Shown piece after piece: positions 15,146 through 23,611 of a stretch of 23,611 bases of DNA. The notes under the pieces are model-generated. The model made no database searches. It was given only the letters and a program-made list of their open reading frames with translations, and was not told where the DNA came from. Source of the stretch: Bacteroidales bacterium (GTDB lineage: Bacteria; Bacteroidota; Bacteroidia; Bacteroidales; JAADJA01). Each line of letters opens with the position of its first letter. Positions within the stretch are counted from its first letter, which is position 1. The stretch spans positions 1 to 23,611 of the forward strand of contig JAIORT010000550.1 of assembly GCA_021107975.1 (NCBI GenBank), written 5' to 3'. Both the position numbers and the translations under genes were made by a program.

Positions 15146-16277
15146 AGGAATACACCTTACATTGATGGTTGGACCAGTTGTTCCAATTCCAGTTCCCAAA
15201 GTTGTCCTGGATGCTTTGGAAAGTGTTTCAGTAACTTCGGCTGCCGGATCATCCAGCGGATTTCAGTTAAACTTTACCTTCTCAGGCAAATCTCCATTGA
15301 ATACAATTTTTGTACTGGCTGCTGGCTTAAACACAGGGCTTGGCACTCCGCCCTTGCGTGTAATAATGGTTGTTACGATGGGAGGTCTTCCACAGGTTCT
15401 TTTTGACGGTGTTATGACCAATGTAGAGGTACAAGCAGGGCGGGGTGGTTCTCCCGGAACATTAACAGTTACGGGGGACGATCTTACCAAAGTGATGGAT
15501 ATGCAGGATTTTAGCGGGATTCCTTATCCTGCCATGCCTGTAGAAGCCCGTGTGGCTCTGATTATCGCCAAGTATGCGGTTTTTGGCATAATCCCGGTGG
15601 TTATTCCTTTACTCTTTCCTGATGTGCCGATTCCGGTGGAAAGTATTCCCGCTCACAAAGGTACGGATTTACAATATTTAAAACAATTGGCAGATAATGC
15701 AGGCTACGTGTTTTACATTAAACCAGGGCCGGTTCCAGGGACTAATACTGCCTATTTTGGACCAGAGATTAAGGTTGGCATACCTCAGCCGGCATTAAAT
15801 ATGAATATGGATGCCCATACTAATGTAGAATCTTTAAGCTTCAATTTTGATTCAACCAAAGGGGTGTTGCCAATCGTGTTTATCCAGAATCAGGCGACCC
15901 GTGCTCCTATTCCGATCCCTATCCCTAATATTAATCCCTTGCAGCCACCACTTGGATTATTGCCTGCTCCTATCAGTAACATTAAAGTTCTTAAGGATAC
16001 TGCCAAACTCAACCCGATGCAGGCTATCTCCCGGGGTCTGTCCGAGGCGAGTAAATCACAGGATGCTCTATCTGCTAACGGCTCTCTCGATGTTCTGCGT
16101 TATGGACGTTTGCTAAAAGCAAGACAACTCGTTGGTGTACGTGGAGCAGGGCTGCCATACGATGGTCTTTATTTCGTACAGAGCGTTACCAGCAACATTA
16201 AAAGAGGAGATATCAAACAAAGCTTTAACCTTACCCGTAATGGGTTGATATCTATAACACCAAAAGTACCGGCATGA
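15138..16277 (+). CDS. baseplate hub protein (gp27-like, N-terminal half of VgrG/Afp8)
   Basis: The 379-residue product corresponds to the gp27-type hub of VgrG-like proteins: two barrel-like halves, with GTLTVTGDDLTKVMDMQDF near 111-130 and GTDLQYLKQLADNAGYVFYIK near 174-194, both typical of phage late-control-D hubs, and a final RNGLISITPKVPA strand. Unusual Pro/Ile-rich inserts (around 147-170 and 250-283) are likely surface loops. It would form the trimeric hub at the base of the tube. The usual gp5/OB half is not fused but encoded next, starting inside this stop codon (ATGA overlap). Confidence 0.85.
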   Translation: MLKGIHLTLMVGPVVPIPVPKVVLDALESVSVTSAAGSSSGFQLNFTFSGKSPLNTIFVLAAGLNTGLGTPPLRVIMVVTMGGLPQVLFDGVMTNVEVQAGRGGSPGTLTVTGDDLTKVMDMQDFSGIPYPAMPVEARVALIIAKYAVFGIIPVVIPLLFPDVPIPVESIPAHKGTDLQYLKQLADNAGYVFYIKPGPVPGTNTAYFGPEIKVGIPQPALNMNMDAHTNVESLSFNFDSTKGVLPIVFIQNQATRAPIPIPIPNINPLQPPLGLLPAPISNIKVLKDTAKLNPMQAISRGLSEASKSQDALSANGSLDVLRYGRLLKARQLVGVRGAGLPYDGLYFVQSVTSNIKRGDIKQSFNLTRNGLISITPKVPA

Positions 16278-16789
16278 GTGATGAAATAAAATATTATGGT
16301 AAATACCGTGGGGTAGTCCTGAATAATGTGGATCCTATGCAGATGGGAAGGCTTATGGTTCAGGTACCGGATGTGGCAGGATTAGTGCCAAGCTCCTGGG
16401 CGATGCCCTGTGTACCGATTGCAGGTATTCAAAATGGAATGGTGGCGCTTCCTATCATAGGCTCAGGAGTATGGGTCGAGTTTGAACAAGGCGATACTGA
16501 TCACCCTATTTGGACGGGTTGTTTTTGGGGTACTGCTGCTGAAATCCCGGCTCTGGCGCTTACAGTGCCGCCTGCTGTGCCAGGAATTACTTTCCAAACC
16601 CCACTGCAAAATGGTATTACGATAAACGATGTGCCTGGTCCAACCGGAGGTATAATGCTCAAGAGCGCGACAGGCGCAACCATTATCGTTAACGATACGG
16701 GTATTTATATCCAAAATGGAAAGGGTGCAAGCATCGTGATGGCGGGTCCGACTGTAACAATCAATAACGGAGCCATGGTTATTACCTGA
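16274..16789 (+). CDS. baseplate spike protein (gp5-like OB domain plus beta-helix)
   Basis: The 171-residue product has an OB domain: YYGKYRGVVLNNVDPMQMGRLMVQVPDV at its start, then WAMPCVPIAG and the hallmark GVWVEFEQGDTDHPIWTGCFWG near residues 61-82. The C-terminal third (ATGATIIVNDTGIYIQNGKGASIVMAGPT region) reads as short repeating strands of a triple-stranded beta-helix needle. It would form the puncturing spike beneath the hub. Together with the hub gene it makes a split VgrG/Afp8. The gene overlaps the hub stop by four bases. Confidence 0.9.
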   Translation: MSDEIKYYGKYRGVVLNNVDPMQMGRLMVQVPDVAGLVPSSWAMPCVPIAGIQNGMVALPIIGSGVWVEFEQGDTDHPIWTGCFWGTAAEIPALALTVPPAVPGITFQTPLQNGITINDVPGPTGGIMLKSATGATIIVNDTGIYIQNGKGASIVMAGPTVTINNGAMVIT

Positions 16790-16813
16790 CCCGGAAAATA
16801 ATAAAATTTTACA

Positions 16814-17134
16814 ATGCCAGGTTTTTTACTTCATTTAGGTGCAACAGTTCTATGTGCACATGCCGGACAAGCTCAGCCTACGGTTACGAATCCGCGGGTA
16901 ATGGTGAGCGGTCAGCCAATTGTAACCCAAGCTGCACCATACATGGTTGCCGGTTGCCCGTTTAACATATCAGGTGCTCCCAGCCCATGCGTCACAGCCC
17001 AATGGGTAAGTGCGGCAACACGGATAACTTCCAATGGAATGCCGGTACTGCTGATGGATAGTCAGGCTGTTTGTACACCCAATGGCACACCCTTAATAAT
17101 TATTGTAACACAAACAAGAGTCACAGGAATGTAA
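16814..17134 (+). CDS. PAAR-like spike-tip protein
   Basis: The 106-residue product fits the PAAR-like tip family found beneath VgrG-type spikes. It begins MPGFLLHLGATVLCAHAG and carries the conserved GCPFNISGAPSPC segment (residues 56-68) and VTAQWVSAATRITSNGMPVLL. Cysteines 14, 56 and 68 with His7 and His16 are candidate metal ligands at the sharpened tip. There is no C-terminal toxin extension. It sits 24 bases after the spike gene with no good Shine-Dalgarno and ends two bases before gp25. Confidence 0.85.
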   Translation: MPGFLLHLGATVLCAHAGQAQPTVTNPRVMVSGQPIVTQAAPYMVAGCPFNISGAPSPCVTAQWVSAATRITSNGMPVLLMDSQAVCTPNGTPLIIIVTQTRVTGM

Positions 17135-17136
17135 AT

Positions 17137-17493
17137 ATGAACGTTAAGTATCCTTTACAGATTGATAACCGGGGACGTACTGCTGAAACTGATGATGAAA
17201 ACCACATCAGGGATATGATCGAACAGGTGCTTTTTACCGCTCCCGGTGAACGTGTTAACCGTCCTGATTTCGGAAGTGGATTAATGCAGCTTGTCTTTCA
17301 GCCAAATAGCAGTGAACTGGTTACAACCACGCAATTTCTTGTACAGGGTGCACTACAGCAGTGGCTTGGGGATTTAATTGAAGTTAATGAGGTTGAAGTA
17401 GAAAGTTATGACTCGACCTTGCAGGTTACAATCAAATATACAATCCGTCGAACCCGGCAAAGCCTGGTAGCGCAATTTATAAGAAAAGTTTAA
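17137..17493 (+). CDS. gp25-like baseplate wedge protein
   Basis: The 118-residue product belongs to the GPW/gp25 family, which links the baseplate wedge to the first sheath ring. Hallmarks are DDENHIRDMIEQVLFTAPGERVNRPDFGSGL (read as HIRD-I-LFT-PGERV-RPDFG-GL) and the terminal strand/helix with TIRRTRQ. An in-frame ATG lies further left at 17071, but ATG 17137, just after the PAAR stop, gives the normal family length and avoids a 66-base overlap, so it is chosen. The stop overlaps the next start (TAATG). Confidence 0.92.
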   Translation: MNVKYPLQIDNRGRTAETDDENHIRDMIEQVLFTAPGERVNRPDFGSGLMQLVFQPNSSELVTTTQFLVQGALQQWLGDLIEVNEVEVESYDSTLQVTIKYTIRRTRQSLVAQFIRKV

Positions 17494-19922
17494 TGGAAGC
17501 ACAGTTTATCTGCAAAAATAAAGGTCGCCGGGAGGCAGTCAGGAATAATCCCACATGGAACGGGATAGATTACATGGAGGTGACTTCTTATGATCAAAAA
17601 ACTCTGGAAGTTTACTTTCTGCATAATTTACCTGGACAACCGAATCCTGTGCCATCAGGAGAGCCTGAACTGACAACGGAAAATATCCTTATTGAAGGTG
17701 GGACCCGAATTGTGAACATCAAAGCTGAAAGTGTCAGTTCCAATAACAATACACTAACTGTAACGGTAGATAAAGCCGGTGATTTTTCATGGTACACCCT
17801 GCGTTTAGTCAATTCTTCGATTGATCAGAATCCGCCATCGGATTTTGATCCACAATTGTCATCAGTTGATTTTTCTTTTAAAGCCGGATGTCCCAATGAA
17901 TTTGACTGCAAAACCAAAACCGTATGCACTGATGAAGAGATAGTAGAGCCTAATATTGACTACCTGGCCAAAGATTATGCGAGCTTCCGTCGTTTAATGC
18001 TGGATCGCCTCAGTCTACTCATGCCTGATTGGAAAGAAAGGAATCCTGCGGATCTCCAGGTCGCCCTGGTAGAGTTACTGGCATATGTCGGTGATCATTT
18101 AAGTTACTACCAGGATGCGGTGGCAACGGAAGCTTATCTCAGGACTGCCAGGAAAAGGATTTCTGTTCGCCGGCATGCACGCTTGCTTGATTATTTTATG
18201 CATGATGGCTGCAATGCAAGAACATGGGTTCAAATTGCGGTGGATGAAGACTGGGTCTCTGACAACCCATTACCAGAGGGCACAAAGCTGCTAACAAAGG
18301 GTCCAAATGGTGAAACAAAAATTACTTCTGCAAATCTTAACAAGGTGCTTAACGAACAGCAACCCCTGGTTTTTGAAACCAAACACGAAATAAAGCTTCA
18401 CAATTCCCACAATGAAATATCTTTTTATACCTGGAGTGATTCCGAGTGTTGCCTTCCTAGCGGAAGCACAAAGGCAACATTACATAATGATCCCCCATTA
18501 TTTCTGGAAGAAGAAATTATAAACAATAATGAATACCCTGTTTTGATATTGGAAGAAATATATAGTCCCACTTCAGGTTTGAAAGCAGATGCTGATCCTT
18601 CTCATCGTCATGCAGTTCGTCTTAAAAGTGCTGAAGAAAAAATTGACGAGGTTACTGGTGACCCTGTTGTGGAGATTGAATGGTTTGAAGAAGATGCCCT
18701 TCCATTCCCTCTTTGCCTTACAGCCAAAGTTAATTATGCAGACGGCACAACAGAGGTTAAAGAAATTAGTGTTGCACATGGTAATGTGGTGCTGGTCGAT
18801 CATGGAATGATCCTGGAAAGTCAGGATTTGATTCCTGAAACAGCACCATCAGATGGAAATTATATCCCACAATTGCAACATACTGATATTACCATAGCCG
18901 TTCCATATAACCATGAATCAGCAAAAAAACACACTGCTGCTAAAATGCTGGTGCAAGATCCCCATAAAGCGCTACCGGAAATCAAATTGGAAGAAGGTGA
19001 TGAGCTTTGGACTGTAAATCGAGACCTGCTGGCAAGCGACCGTTTTGCGACAGAATTCGTTGTGGAAATTGAACAGGATGGTATCGTCCAACTTCGTTTT
19101 GGAGATGATATAATGGGTAAAAAGCCTGCCGGTGGGTTCAAACCATCTGCCACATACAGGGTTGGCAGTGGACGTAAGGGAAATGTTGGCTCTGAGGCAA
19201 TTGGCCGTGTTGTATGGGATTATGGAGGGATTATCGGTGTGCGAAATCCATTGCCTGCAAAAGGAGGAAGGGATGCCGAAACTATCTCAGAAGCACGTGA
19301 ATTTGCCCCACAGGCTTTTCGCACCCAAGAACGGGCAGTTACGGAAACAGATTATACAGAAAAGACGGAACTTCACAACCAAGTGCAAAAGGCTGCAGCA
19401 CGGTTTCACTGGACAGGAAGCTGGTACACTGTCTTTGTAACTGTAGATCGAACGAATGGACAGGATGTTGATGCTGAATTTAAAAAAGAAATATGCCGGC
19501 ATCTTGAGCAGTACCGGATGGCTGGATACGACCTGGAAATAAGGGAACCCAGGTTTGTACCATTGGATATTATTATGAACGTTTGCGTTAAGCCGGGATA
19601 TTTTATGAATAATATAGAAGAGAATCTTCTGGAGGTTTTCAGCCGTTATAATCTCCCTGATGGAAAACGTGGTTTCTTTCACCCTGATAATTTTACTTTT
19701 GGCCAGCCTGTTTACCTCAGCGCTATCTATAAAAAAGCCATGGAGGTTACCGGTGTTGAATCAATCGAAGTTAAAAAATTTCTACAATGGGCGAAAAAAC
19801 CTAACAACGAAAAGGAAAATGGTTTTCTGCAACCGGCAGAACTGGAAATTATCCGTCTTGATAACGATCCCAACTTTCCGGAAAATGGTAAAATCGACTT
19901 CATTATGTTTGGAGGAATATGA
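17493..19922 (+). CDS. baseplate J-like wedge protein 1 (Afp11/Pvc11-like)
   Basis: The 809-residue product is a baseplate wedge component related to P2 gpJ/T4 gp6. After an N-terminal beta domain (1-128) come three spaced cysteines, C133, C139 and C145, then the helical hallmark beginning YLAKDYASFRRLMLDRL with NPADLQVALVELLAYVGDHL, where the wedge dimer forms. The core motif LRFGDDIMGKKPAGG followed by ATYRVGSGRKGNVG is the typical J-domain loop. A C-terminal region with QYRMAGYDLEI and RYNLPDGKRGFFHPDNFTFG ends the protein. It is coupled to gp25 (TAATG) and to the next wedge gene (ATGA). Confidence 0.9.
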   Translation: MEAQFICKNKGRREAVRNNPTWNGIDYMEVTSYDQKTLEVYFLHNLPGQPNPVPSGEPELTTENILIEGGTRIVNIKAESVSSNNNTLTVTVDKAGDFSWYTLRLVNSSIDQNPPSDFDPQLSSVDFSFKAGCPNEFDCKTKTVCTDEEIVEPNIDYLAKDYASFRRLMLDRLSLLMPDWKERNPADLQVALVELLAYVGDHLSYYQDAVATEAYLRTARKRISVRRHARLLDYFMHDGCNARTWVQIAVDEDWVSDNPLPEGTKLLTKGPNGETKITSANLNKVLNEQQPLVFETKHEIKLHNSHNEISFYTWSDSECCLPSGSTKATLHNDPPLFLEEEIINNNEYPVLILEEIYSPTSGLKADADPSHRHAVRLKSAEEKIDEVTGDPVVEIEWFEEDALPFPLCLTAKVNYADGTTEVKEISVAHGNVVLVDHGMILESQDLIPETAPSDGNYIPQLQHTDITIAVPYNHESAKKHTAAKMLVQDPHKALPEIKLEEGDELWTVNRDLLASDRFATEFVVEIEQDGIVQLRFGDDIMGKKPAGGFKPSATYRVGSGRKGNVGSEAIGRVVWDYGGIIGVRNPLPAKGGRDAETISEAREFAPQAFRTQERAVTETDYTEKTELHNQVQKAAARFHWTGSWYTVFVTVDRTNGQDVDAEFKKEICRHLEQYRMAGYDLEIREPRFVPLDIIMNVCVKPGYFMNNIEENLLEVFSRYNLPDGKRGFFHPDNFTFGQPVYLSAIYKKAMEVTGVESIEVKKFLQWAKKPNNEKENGFLQPAELEIIRLDNDPNFPENGKIDFIMFGGI

Positions 19923-22573
19923 GCAGTAAAGATCAAAACCTCGATACATGCGGATGCTGTGAGGGGATCAGCTATCTGACCCCGGCATCGGTAGAAAATA
20001 CACCCGGGCTTGATGCACTGGTTTATCGTGTGGGCACACACAGCAGTTTTAAAAGTTCGATGCAAACCGGTATCTCATCAAAAACAGCACTCGATAAGCT
20101 GACAACCCGGGATGATGATGATTCGTCAATTGCACTGCTTGATGCCTGGGCAACAGTTTTGGATGTACTTACTTTTTATCAGGAACGAATCATTAACGAA
20201 GGTTATTTGCGCACAGCAACGGAACGGCGGTCAGTTCTTGAGCTATCCCGCCACATCAGTTACAAACTAAGCCCCGGTGTAGCTGCAGGTACATATATGG
20301 CTTTTACCATGGAAGAGGCTCCGGGTGCTCCTTCTGAAGCCACTATCCCGGTGGGTACCAAAGTGCAAAGCATTCCCGGTCAGGATGAAATGCCACAGGT
20401 ATTTGAAACCGCTGATGAAATTGAAGCAAAGACGTATTGGAATGCCATTAAACCACGAATGACACAACCGCAAGAGGTTTTAGAAACAATGGGTAGTATT
20501 ATTCTGAAGGGTACAACAACTAACCTGAAACCTGGAGATATAGTGATGATATTGATAGATACAACAAAAACACCGAAAAAGGTATTGAATGTTACTATAG
20601 ATGATGAGGCAGAAACAACCAGAATAGATTTCGAAGATCCTTCCCTGTCACCATTAGTTTATGAAAGACCTGCCGCATTGCCGGAAGGTTCTCTCGAAGA
20701 TCTGAAAAATGAAGAAGAACTTAATTCTAATGTTGTTGATATCATTTTATCTAGAACATGGAAAGAAGAGGTATTGTTGTCCTTGCTTGAGATTAAGAAT
20801 TGGTCGGACAGGGATCTGGTTACCAGTATAAATAAACAATTTGCAAGTTACAGCTATGACTCAGGGAAAGGTATTTTTGTATTTCGAAAGCAAGCATTTG
20901 TTTTCGGTTATAATGCTCCGAAACAAATAACTTGCAATGCAAGTACTGGAGATATCAACCCTCCGGCGGACTGGGTAGAGTGGGAACTAGAGGATGAAGA
21001 GGGTGGTAAGATTTTTCTTGATACTGCTTATAATGAAATCCTCCCACAAAGTTATATCCTAATTATTAAATCTGATGGATTAATTGATTCACCACATATC
21101 TTTCAGGTAACGGATGTTAATGTTAGTTCGCGAACTGCATATGGAATTAGTTCAAAAACGACGTTACTCTCCCTGTCTCCTGATGATCAATGGTGGGAAA
21201 CAAGCACAAATGGACTTTCAGCATTTCGTAGTATTACAATATATGCACAGAGTGAGCAACTTGACATAGCTGAAGTGCCTGTCAAAGATCTGTTGCAGGG
21301 TGATACCATTACGCTTGAAGGTCCCTACCCTGGTTTAAAATCCGGACAAAGGATCATTATTACCGGGGAACGTGAAGACCTTAAAGGCATATATGCCAGT
21401 GAAATGAAAGTCATCGAAGAAGTGATCCTTGAAGCCGGATATACTGTGATTACTTTTGAAGAGTCACTGGTCTATAAATATGTACGTGATACCGTAAGTA
21501 TCAATGCAAACGTTACACGTGCCACACATGGTGAAACCAAAACTGAAATACTGGGAAGCGGTGACGGTTCGAAAACTTTCCAGGAATTTCAACTAAAACA
21601 AACCCCTTTGACTTATGTTTCAGCAGCTACAGCCAGCGGCACGGAAACTACTCTGGAAATCCGGGTTAATGATATCCTGTGGAAAGAGGTGTCAACTCTT
21701 TACGGAGTTTCATCGGAAGACAGGGTTTATATCACCCGTATTGCTGATGATGGCACAGTTACTGTTCAGTTTGGTGATGGTAAAACCGGTGCACGTCTTC
21801 CTACCGGAACAGAAAACGTGAAAGCCACCTACCGGGTTGGCACCGGATTAGATGGGTTGCTGGATGCAGAACAACTCTCTCTGTTGATGACACCTCAATT
21901 GGGGGTCAAAAGCGTAATTAATCCCCTTGCCCCATCCGGAGCGGATGATCCGGAGGAACGTGATAATGCAAGACGAAATGCTCCACTTACAGTACTATCC
22001 CTGGATCGGATCGTATCACTCCGGGATTATGAGGATTTCACACTGGCATTTGCGGGTATAGGAAAAGCCCGGGCTGATCTCCTGTGGAATGGGGAACAGC
22101 AGGTAGTTTATATAACAATATCATCGGCAGATGGAGAAGTAGTAGATGAGAATTCTGATCTATATATAAATCTCTCCGCTGCCATTGATGAAGCCCACCA
22201 TGCAAATCATCAGGTTCAGATTGGGTCGTTTCAGCCTTTGTTTTTTGATGTTAAAGCCAAAGTACTTATCGATCCTGACTATATCATTGAAAATGTACTG
22301 ACCGAAGTAAAACAGGAGCTTAAAGAAGTATTTGATTTTGAAGCCCGTGATTTCGGCCAAACGGTAACTCCCTCCGAGGTGACTGCGGTTATCCAGGTAA
22401 TTGAAGGTGTTATCGCAGTTGATCTGGATGAACTGGACGGACAGGATCCCTTCGCAAAGGAACATTTCCGTTTGCCATCTCGGATTGCCCGATGGGATGG
22501 TAACAAAATAGCTGCAGCGGAATTACTGACAATAAATCCTGACGGAATTGAAATTAAGGATATGTCATCATGA
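19919..22573 (+). CDS. baseplate J-like wedge protein 2 (Afp12/Pvc12-like)
   Basis: The 884-residue product is the second large wedge protein and should pair with the preceding one. It opens with a cysteine cluster (DTCGCCEG, residues 9-16), then TPGLDALVYRVGTH and the helix LLDAWATVLDVLTFYQERIINEGYL (read as a D-W-VLDVLTFYQERI pattern) typical of Afp12. The J-type core appears late: VQFGDGKTGARLPTG and KATYRVGTGLDG near residues 618-645, then RDYEDFTLAFAGIGKARA. The stretch 215-560 is a variable beta-rich insert. The start overlaps the previous stop by four bases and its own stop overlaps the next start. Confidence 0.9.
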   Translation: MSSKDQNLDTCGCCEGISYLTPASVENTPGLDALVYRVGTHSSFKSSMQTGISSKTALDKLTTRDDDDSSIALLDAWATVLDVLTFYQERIINEGYLRTATERRSVLELSRHISYKLSPGVAAGTYMAFTMEEAPGAPSEATIPVGTKVQSIPGQDEMPQVFETADEIEAKTYWNAIKPRMTQPQEVLETMGSIILKGTTTNLKPGDIVMILIDTTKTPKKVLNVTIDDEAETTRIDFEDPSLSPLVYERPAALPEGSLEDLKNEEELNSNVVDIILSRTWKEEVLLSLLEIKNWSDRDLVTSINKQFASYSYDSGKGIFVFRKQAFVFGYNAPKQITCNASTGDINPPADWVEWELEDEEGGKIFLDTAYNEILPQSYILIIKSDGLIDSPHIFQVTDVNVSSRTAYGISSKTTLLSLSPDDQWWETSTNGLSAFRSITIYAQSEQLDIAEVPVKDLLQGDTITLEGPYPGLKSGQRIIITGEREDLKGIYASEMKVIEEVILEAGYTVITFEESLVYKYVRDTVSINANVTRATHGETKTEILGSGDGSKTFQEFQLKQTPLTYVSAATASGTETTLEIRVNDILWKEVSTLYGVSSEDRVYITRIADDGTVTVQFGDGKTGARLPTGTENVKATYRVGTGLDGLLDAEQLSLLMTPQLGVKSVINPLAPSGADDPEERDNARRNAPLTVLSLDRIVSLRDYEDFTLAFAGIGKARADLLWNGEQQVVYITISSADGEVVDENSDLYINLSAAIDEAHHANHQVQIGSFQPLFFDVKAKVLIDPDYIIENVLTEVKQELKEVFDFEARDFGQTVTPSEVTAVIQVIEGVIAVDLDELDGQDPFAKEHFRLPSRIARWDGNKIAAAELLTINPDGIEIKDMSS

Positions 22574-23611
22574 GTTTAACTGAGAAAAAGATATACGAAT
22601 TACTTCCTGCCATCTACCGTATCCGGGACATTGAACAGGGCGAGCCGCTGAAGGCTTTGTTCGGGGTGATTGCCAGGGAGGCAGGAGTTGTAGAAAACGA
22701 TATTGATCAGCTTTATGAGAACTGGTTTATTGAAACCTGTGATGAATGGATGATCCCATATATCGGGGATCTTCTGGGGGTACGCGGATTGCATTCAATT
22801 GACAGTGTGCCTGATTTCAGTATACGTGCCTACGTGGCAAACACATTGAGGTACAGGAGGCGAAAAGGTACTGCACCGGTTTTGGAGCAGTTGGCTCTTG
22901 ATACTACCGGCTGGCGAGCCAGAGTGGTAGAATTTTTCGACTTGCTGGGTACTACACAGAATATTAATCATATTCGGCTTCATAATATTGTAACGCCGGA
23001 TCTGCGCTGCATGAATAAATTAGAACTCCTAAACACAGCATTTGACACTATCCCTCATACAGTGGATGTTCGTAGTATCGAAAAGGAAAATGGCTGGTAC
23101 AATATTCCCAATATCGGGTTGTTCCTTTGGCGGCTGCAAAGCTATAGAATGAGCAAATCTACAGCCAGAAAGGTAAATCCTGGACCAAATGAGGGTTTTA
23201 CCTTTAGTCCACTAGGATTTGATATGCATGTATTTAACAGGCCTCAAACCGAGATGGAGATCACCCATCTGGCTGAGGAACACAACGTCCCGGGTTTATT
23301 GCGCCGGCTACCGCTCTACTTGGAATTGGAAGAACTCAGGCAGGGTATTGCAAATGGTAAATCCAAAACGTCATTGATCCGGCAGGGAGAGTGGTTCAAC
23401 TTAAAACCTGTACTCCAGGTAATGTCAGATGGTTTCGAAATAGAACCTAAAGAAATCCTCATTTGCAATCTGCAACAGTGGACAAAGCCAGACGATCACA
23501 AACCATACGAAGATTCATCGGGTGTTGATATCGATATTCCTATTTCCGTGGCCGTTGATCCTGTGCTGGGTAGAATTACCTTTCCAACCAGCACTACACC
23601 AGAAAAAGTTC
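22570..23611 (+). CDS. P2-gpI-like phage tail protein of the eCIS, truncated by the window end
   Basis: ATG at 22570 overlaps the wedge stop (ATGA); 347 codons are present and the frame stays open at the right edge. The N-terminal ~150 residues carry the tail protein I pattern: KIYELLPAIYRIRD, LKALFGVIAREAGVVENDI, LYENWFIETCDEW, PYIGDLLG and YRRRKGTAPVLEQLALDTTGW. Such proteins join baseplate and fibre. The later part (FNRPQTEMEIT, VPGLLRRLPLYLELEEL) is not matched to a known domain. A fibre or tape-measure gene would be expected further right but cannot be seen. Confidence 0.85.
   Translation, partial: MSLTEKKIYELLPAIYRIRDIEQGEPLKALFGVIAREAGVVENDIDQLYENWFIETCDEWMIPYIGDLLGVRGLHSIDSVPDFSIRAYVANTLRYRRRKGTAPVLEQLALDTTGWRARVVEFFDLLGTTQNINHIRLHNIVTPDLRCMNKLELLNTAFDTIPHTVDVRSIEKENGWYNIPNIGLFLWRLQSYRMSKSTARKVNPGPNEGFTFSPLGFDMHVFNRPQTEMEITHLAEEHNVPGLLRRLPLYLELEELRQGIANGKSKTSLIRQGEWFNLKPVLQVMSDGFEIEPKEILICNLQQWTKPDDHKPYEDSSGVDIDIPISVAVDPVLGRITFPTSTTPEKV

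Noticed and set aside
17071..17136. Upstream ATG that would extend gp25 by 22 residues
   Set aside because: It lies inside the PAAR gene, the extra residues are unlike the family, and the later ATG at 17137 gives the typical gp25 length.
3178..23611. Prophage or type VI secretion interpretation
   Set aside because: No capsid, portal, terminase, integrase or lysis genes, and no TssJLM membrane complex or ClpV. The DUF4255, DUF4157 and AAA+ genes point to an eCIS.
1..23611. CRISPR array, tRNA or rRNA genes, insertion sequences
   Set aside because: No regularly spaced repeats, cloverleaf-like sequences, rRNA signatures or transposase frames with terminal inverted repeats were seen; the short repeats at 14724-14752 are only two units.

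Overview
The window carries most of the structural operon of an extracellular contractile injection system (eCIS), the phage-tail-like nanosyringe family that includes Afp of Serratia and the PVCs of Photorhabdus. From 3178 to the right edge all genes are on the + strand, mostly with 1-8 base overlaps. In order they encode a sheath, tube, zinc-ribbon T4-type baseplate protein, disordered protein, DUF4255 cap protein, AAA+ ATPase, small conserved protein, two DUF4157 (eCIS-core) proteins with a small protein between them, CIS-tube protein, LysM protein, gp27-like hub, gp5-like spike, PAAR-like tip, gp25, two large baseplate J-like wedge proteins and a P2-gpI-like tail protein cut by the window end. 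There are no capsid, portal, terminase or lysis genes. The ATPase, DUF4255 and DUF4157 genes mark this as an eCIS rather than a prophage or a type VI system. No tape measure or tail fibre gene is visible; these may lie beyond 23611.

The left part (1-3177) is a looser, more AT-rich accessory block. It holds a trypsin-fold (V8/glutamyl-endopeptidase-like) protease with a strikingly acidic N-terminus and no signal peptide, a 77-residue unknown protein, a membrane-anchored PEGA-domain protein, and stretches with hairpins and decayed coding sequence. Linking these genes to the eCIS rests on proximity and shared orientation only.

The most unusual part is 10640-13981. Two paralogous DUF4157 proteins lie between the cap/ATPase block and the baseplate block. 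Their first 110 residues align without gaps (57 identities by eye). The first has a second HExxH motif in a cysteine-rich C-terminal domain of higher G+C content and is followed by a small overlapping gene, which looks like an exchanged effector module. The second ends in DUF4157 and seems to have its own promoter.

The likely division of labour is as follows. The hub, spike and PAAR tip, together with gp25 and the wedge proteins, would form the baseplate. The tube and single sheath polymerise on it, DUF4255 terminates the tube, the ATPase assists assembly or loading, and the DUF4157 proteins and perhaps the serine protease are cargo or cargo-processing candidates.

The organism cannot be fixed. 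The DNA is AT-rich (around 40% G+C by eye). One intergenic promoter resembles the Bacteroidota type, but several genes have good Shine-Dalgarno sites, which is atypical for that phylum. A Gram-negative environmental bacterium is the best guess.
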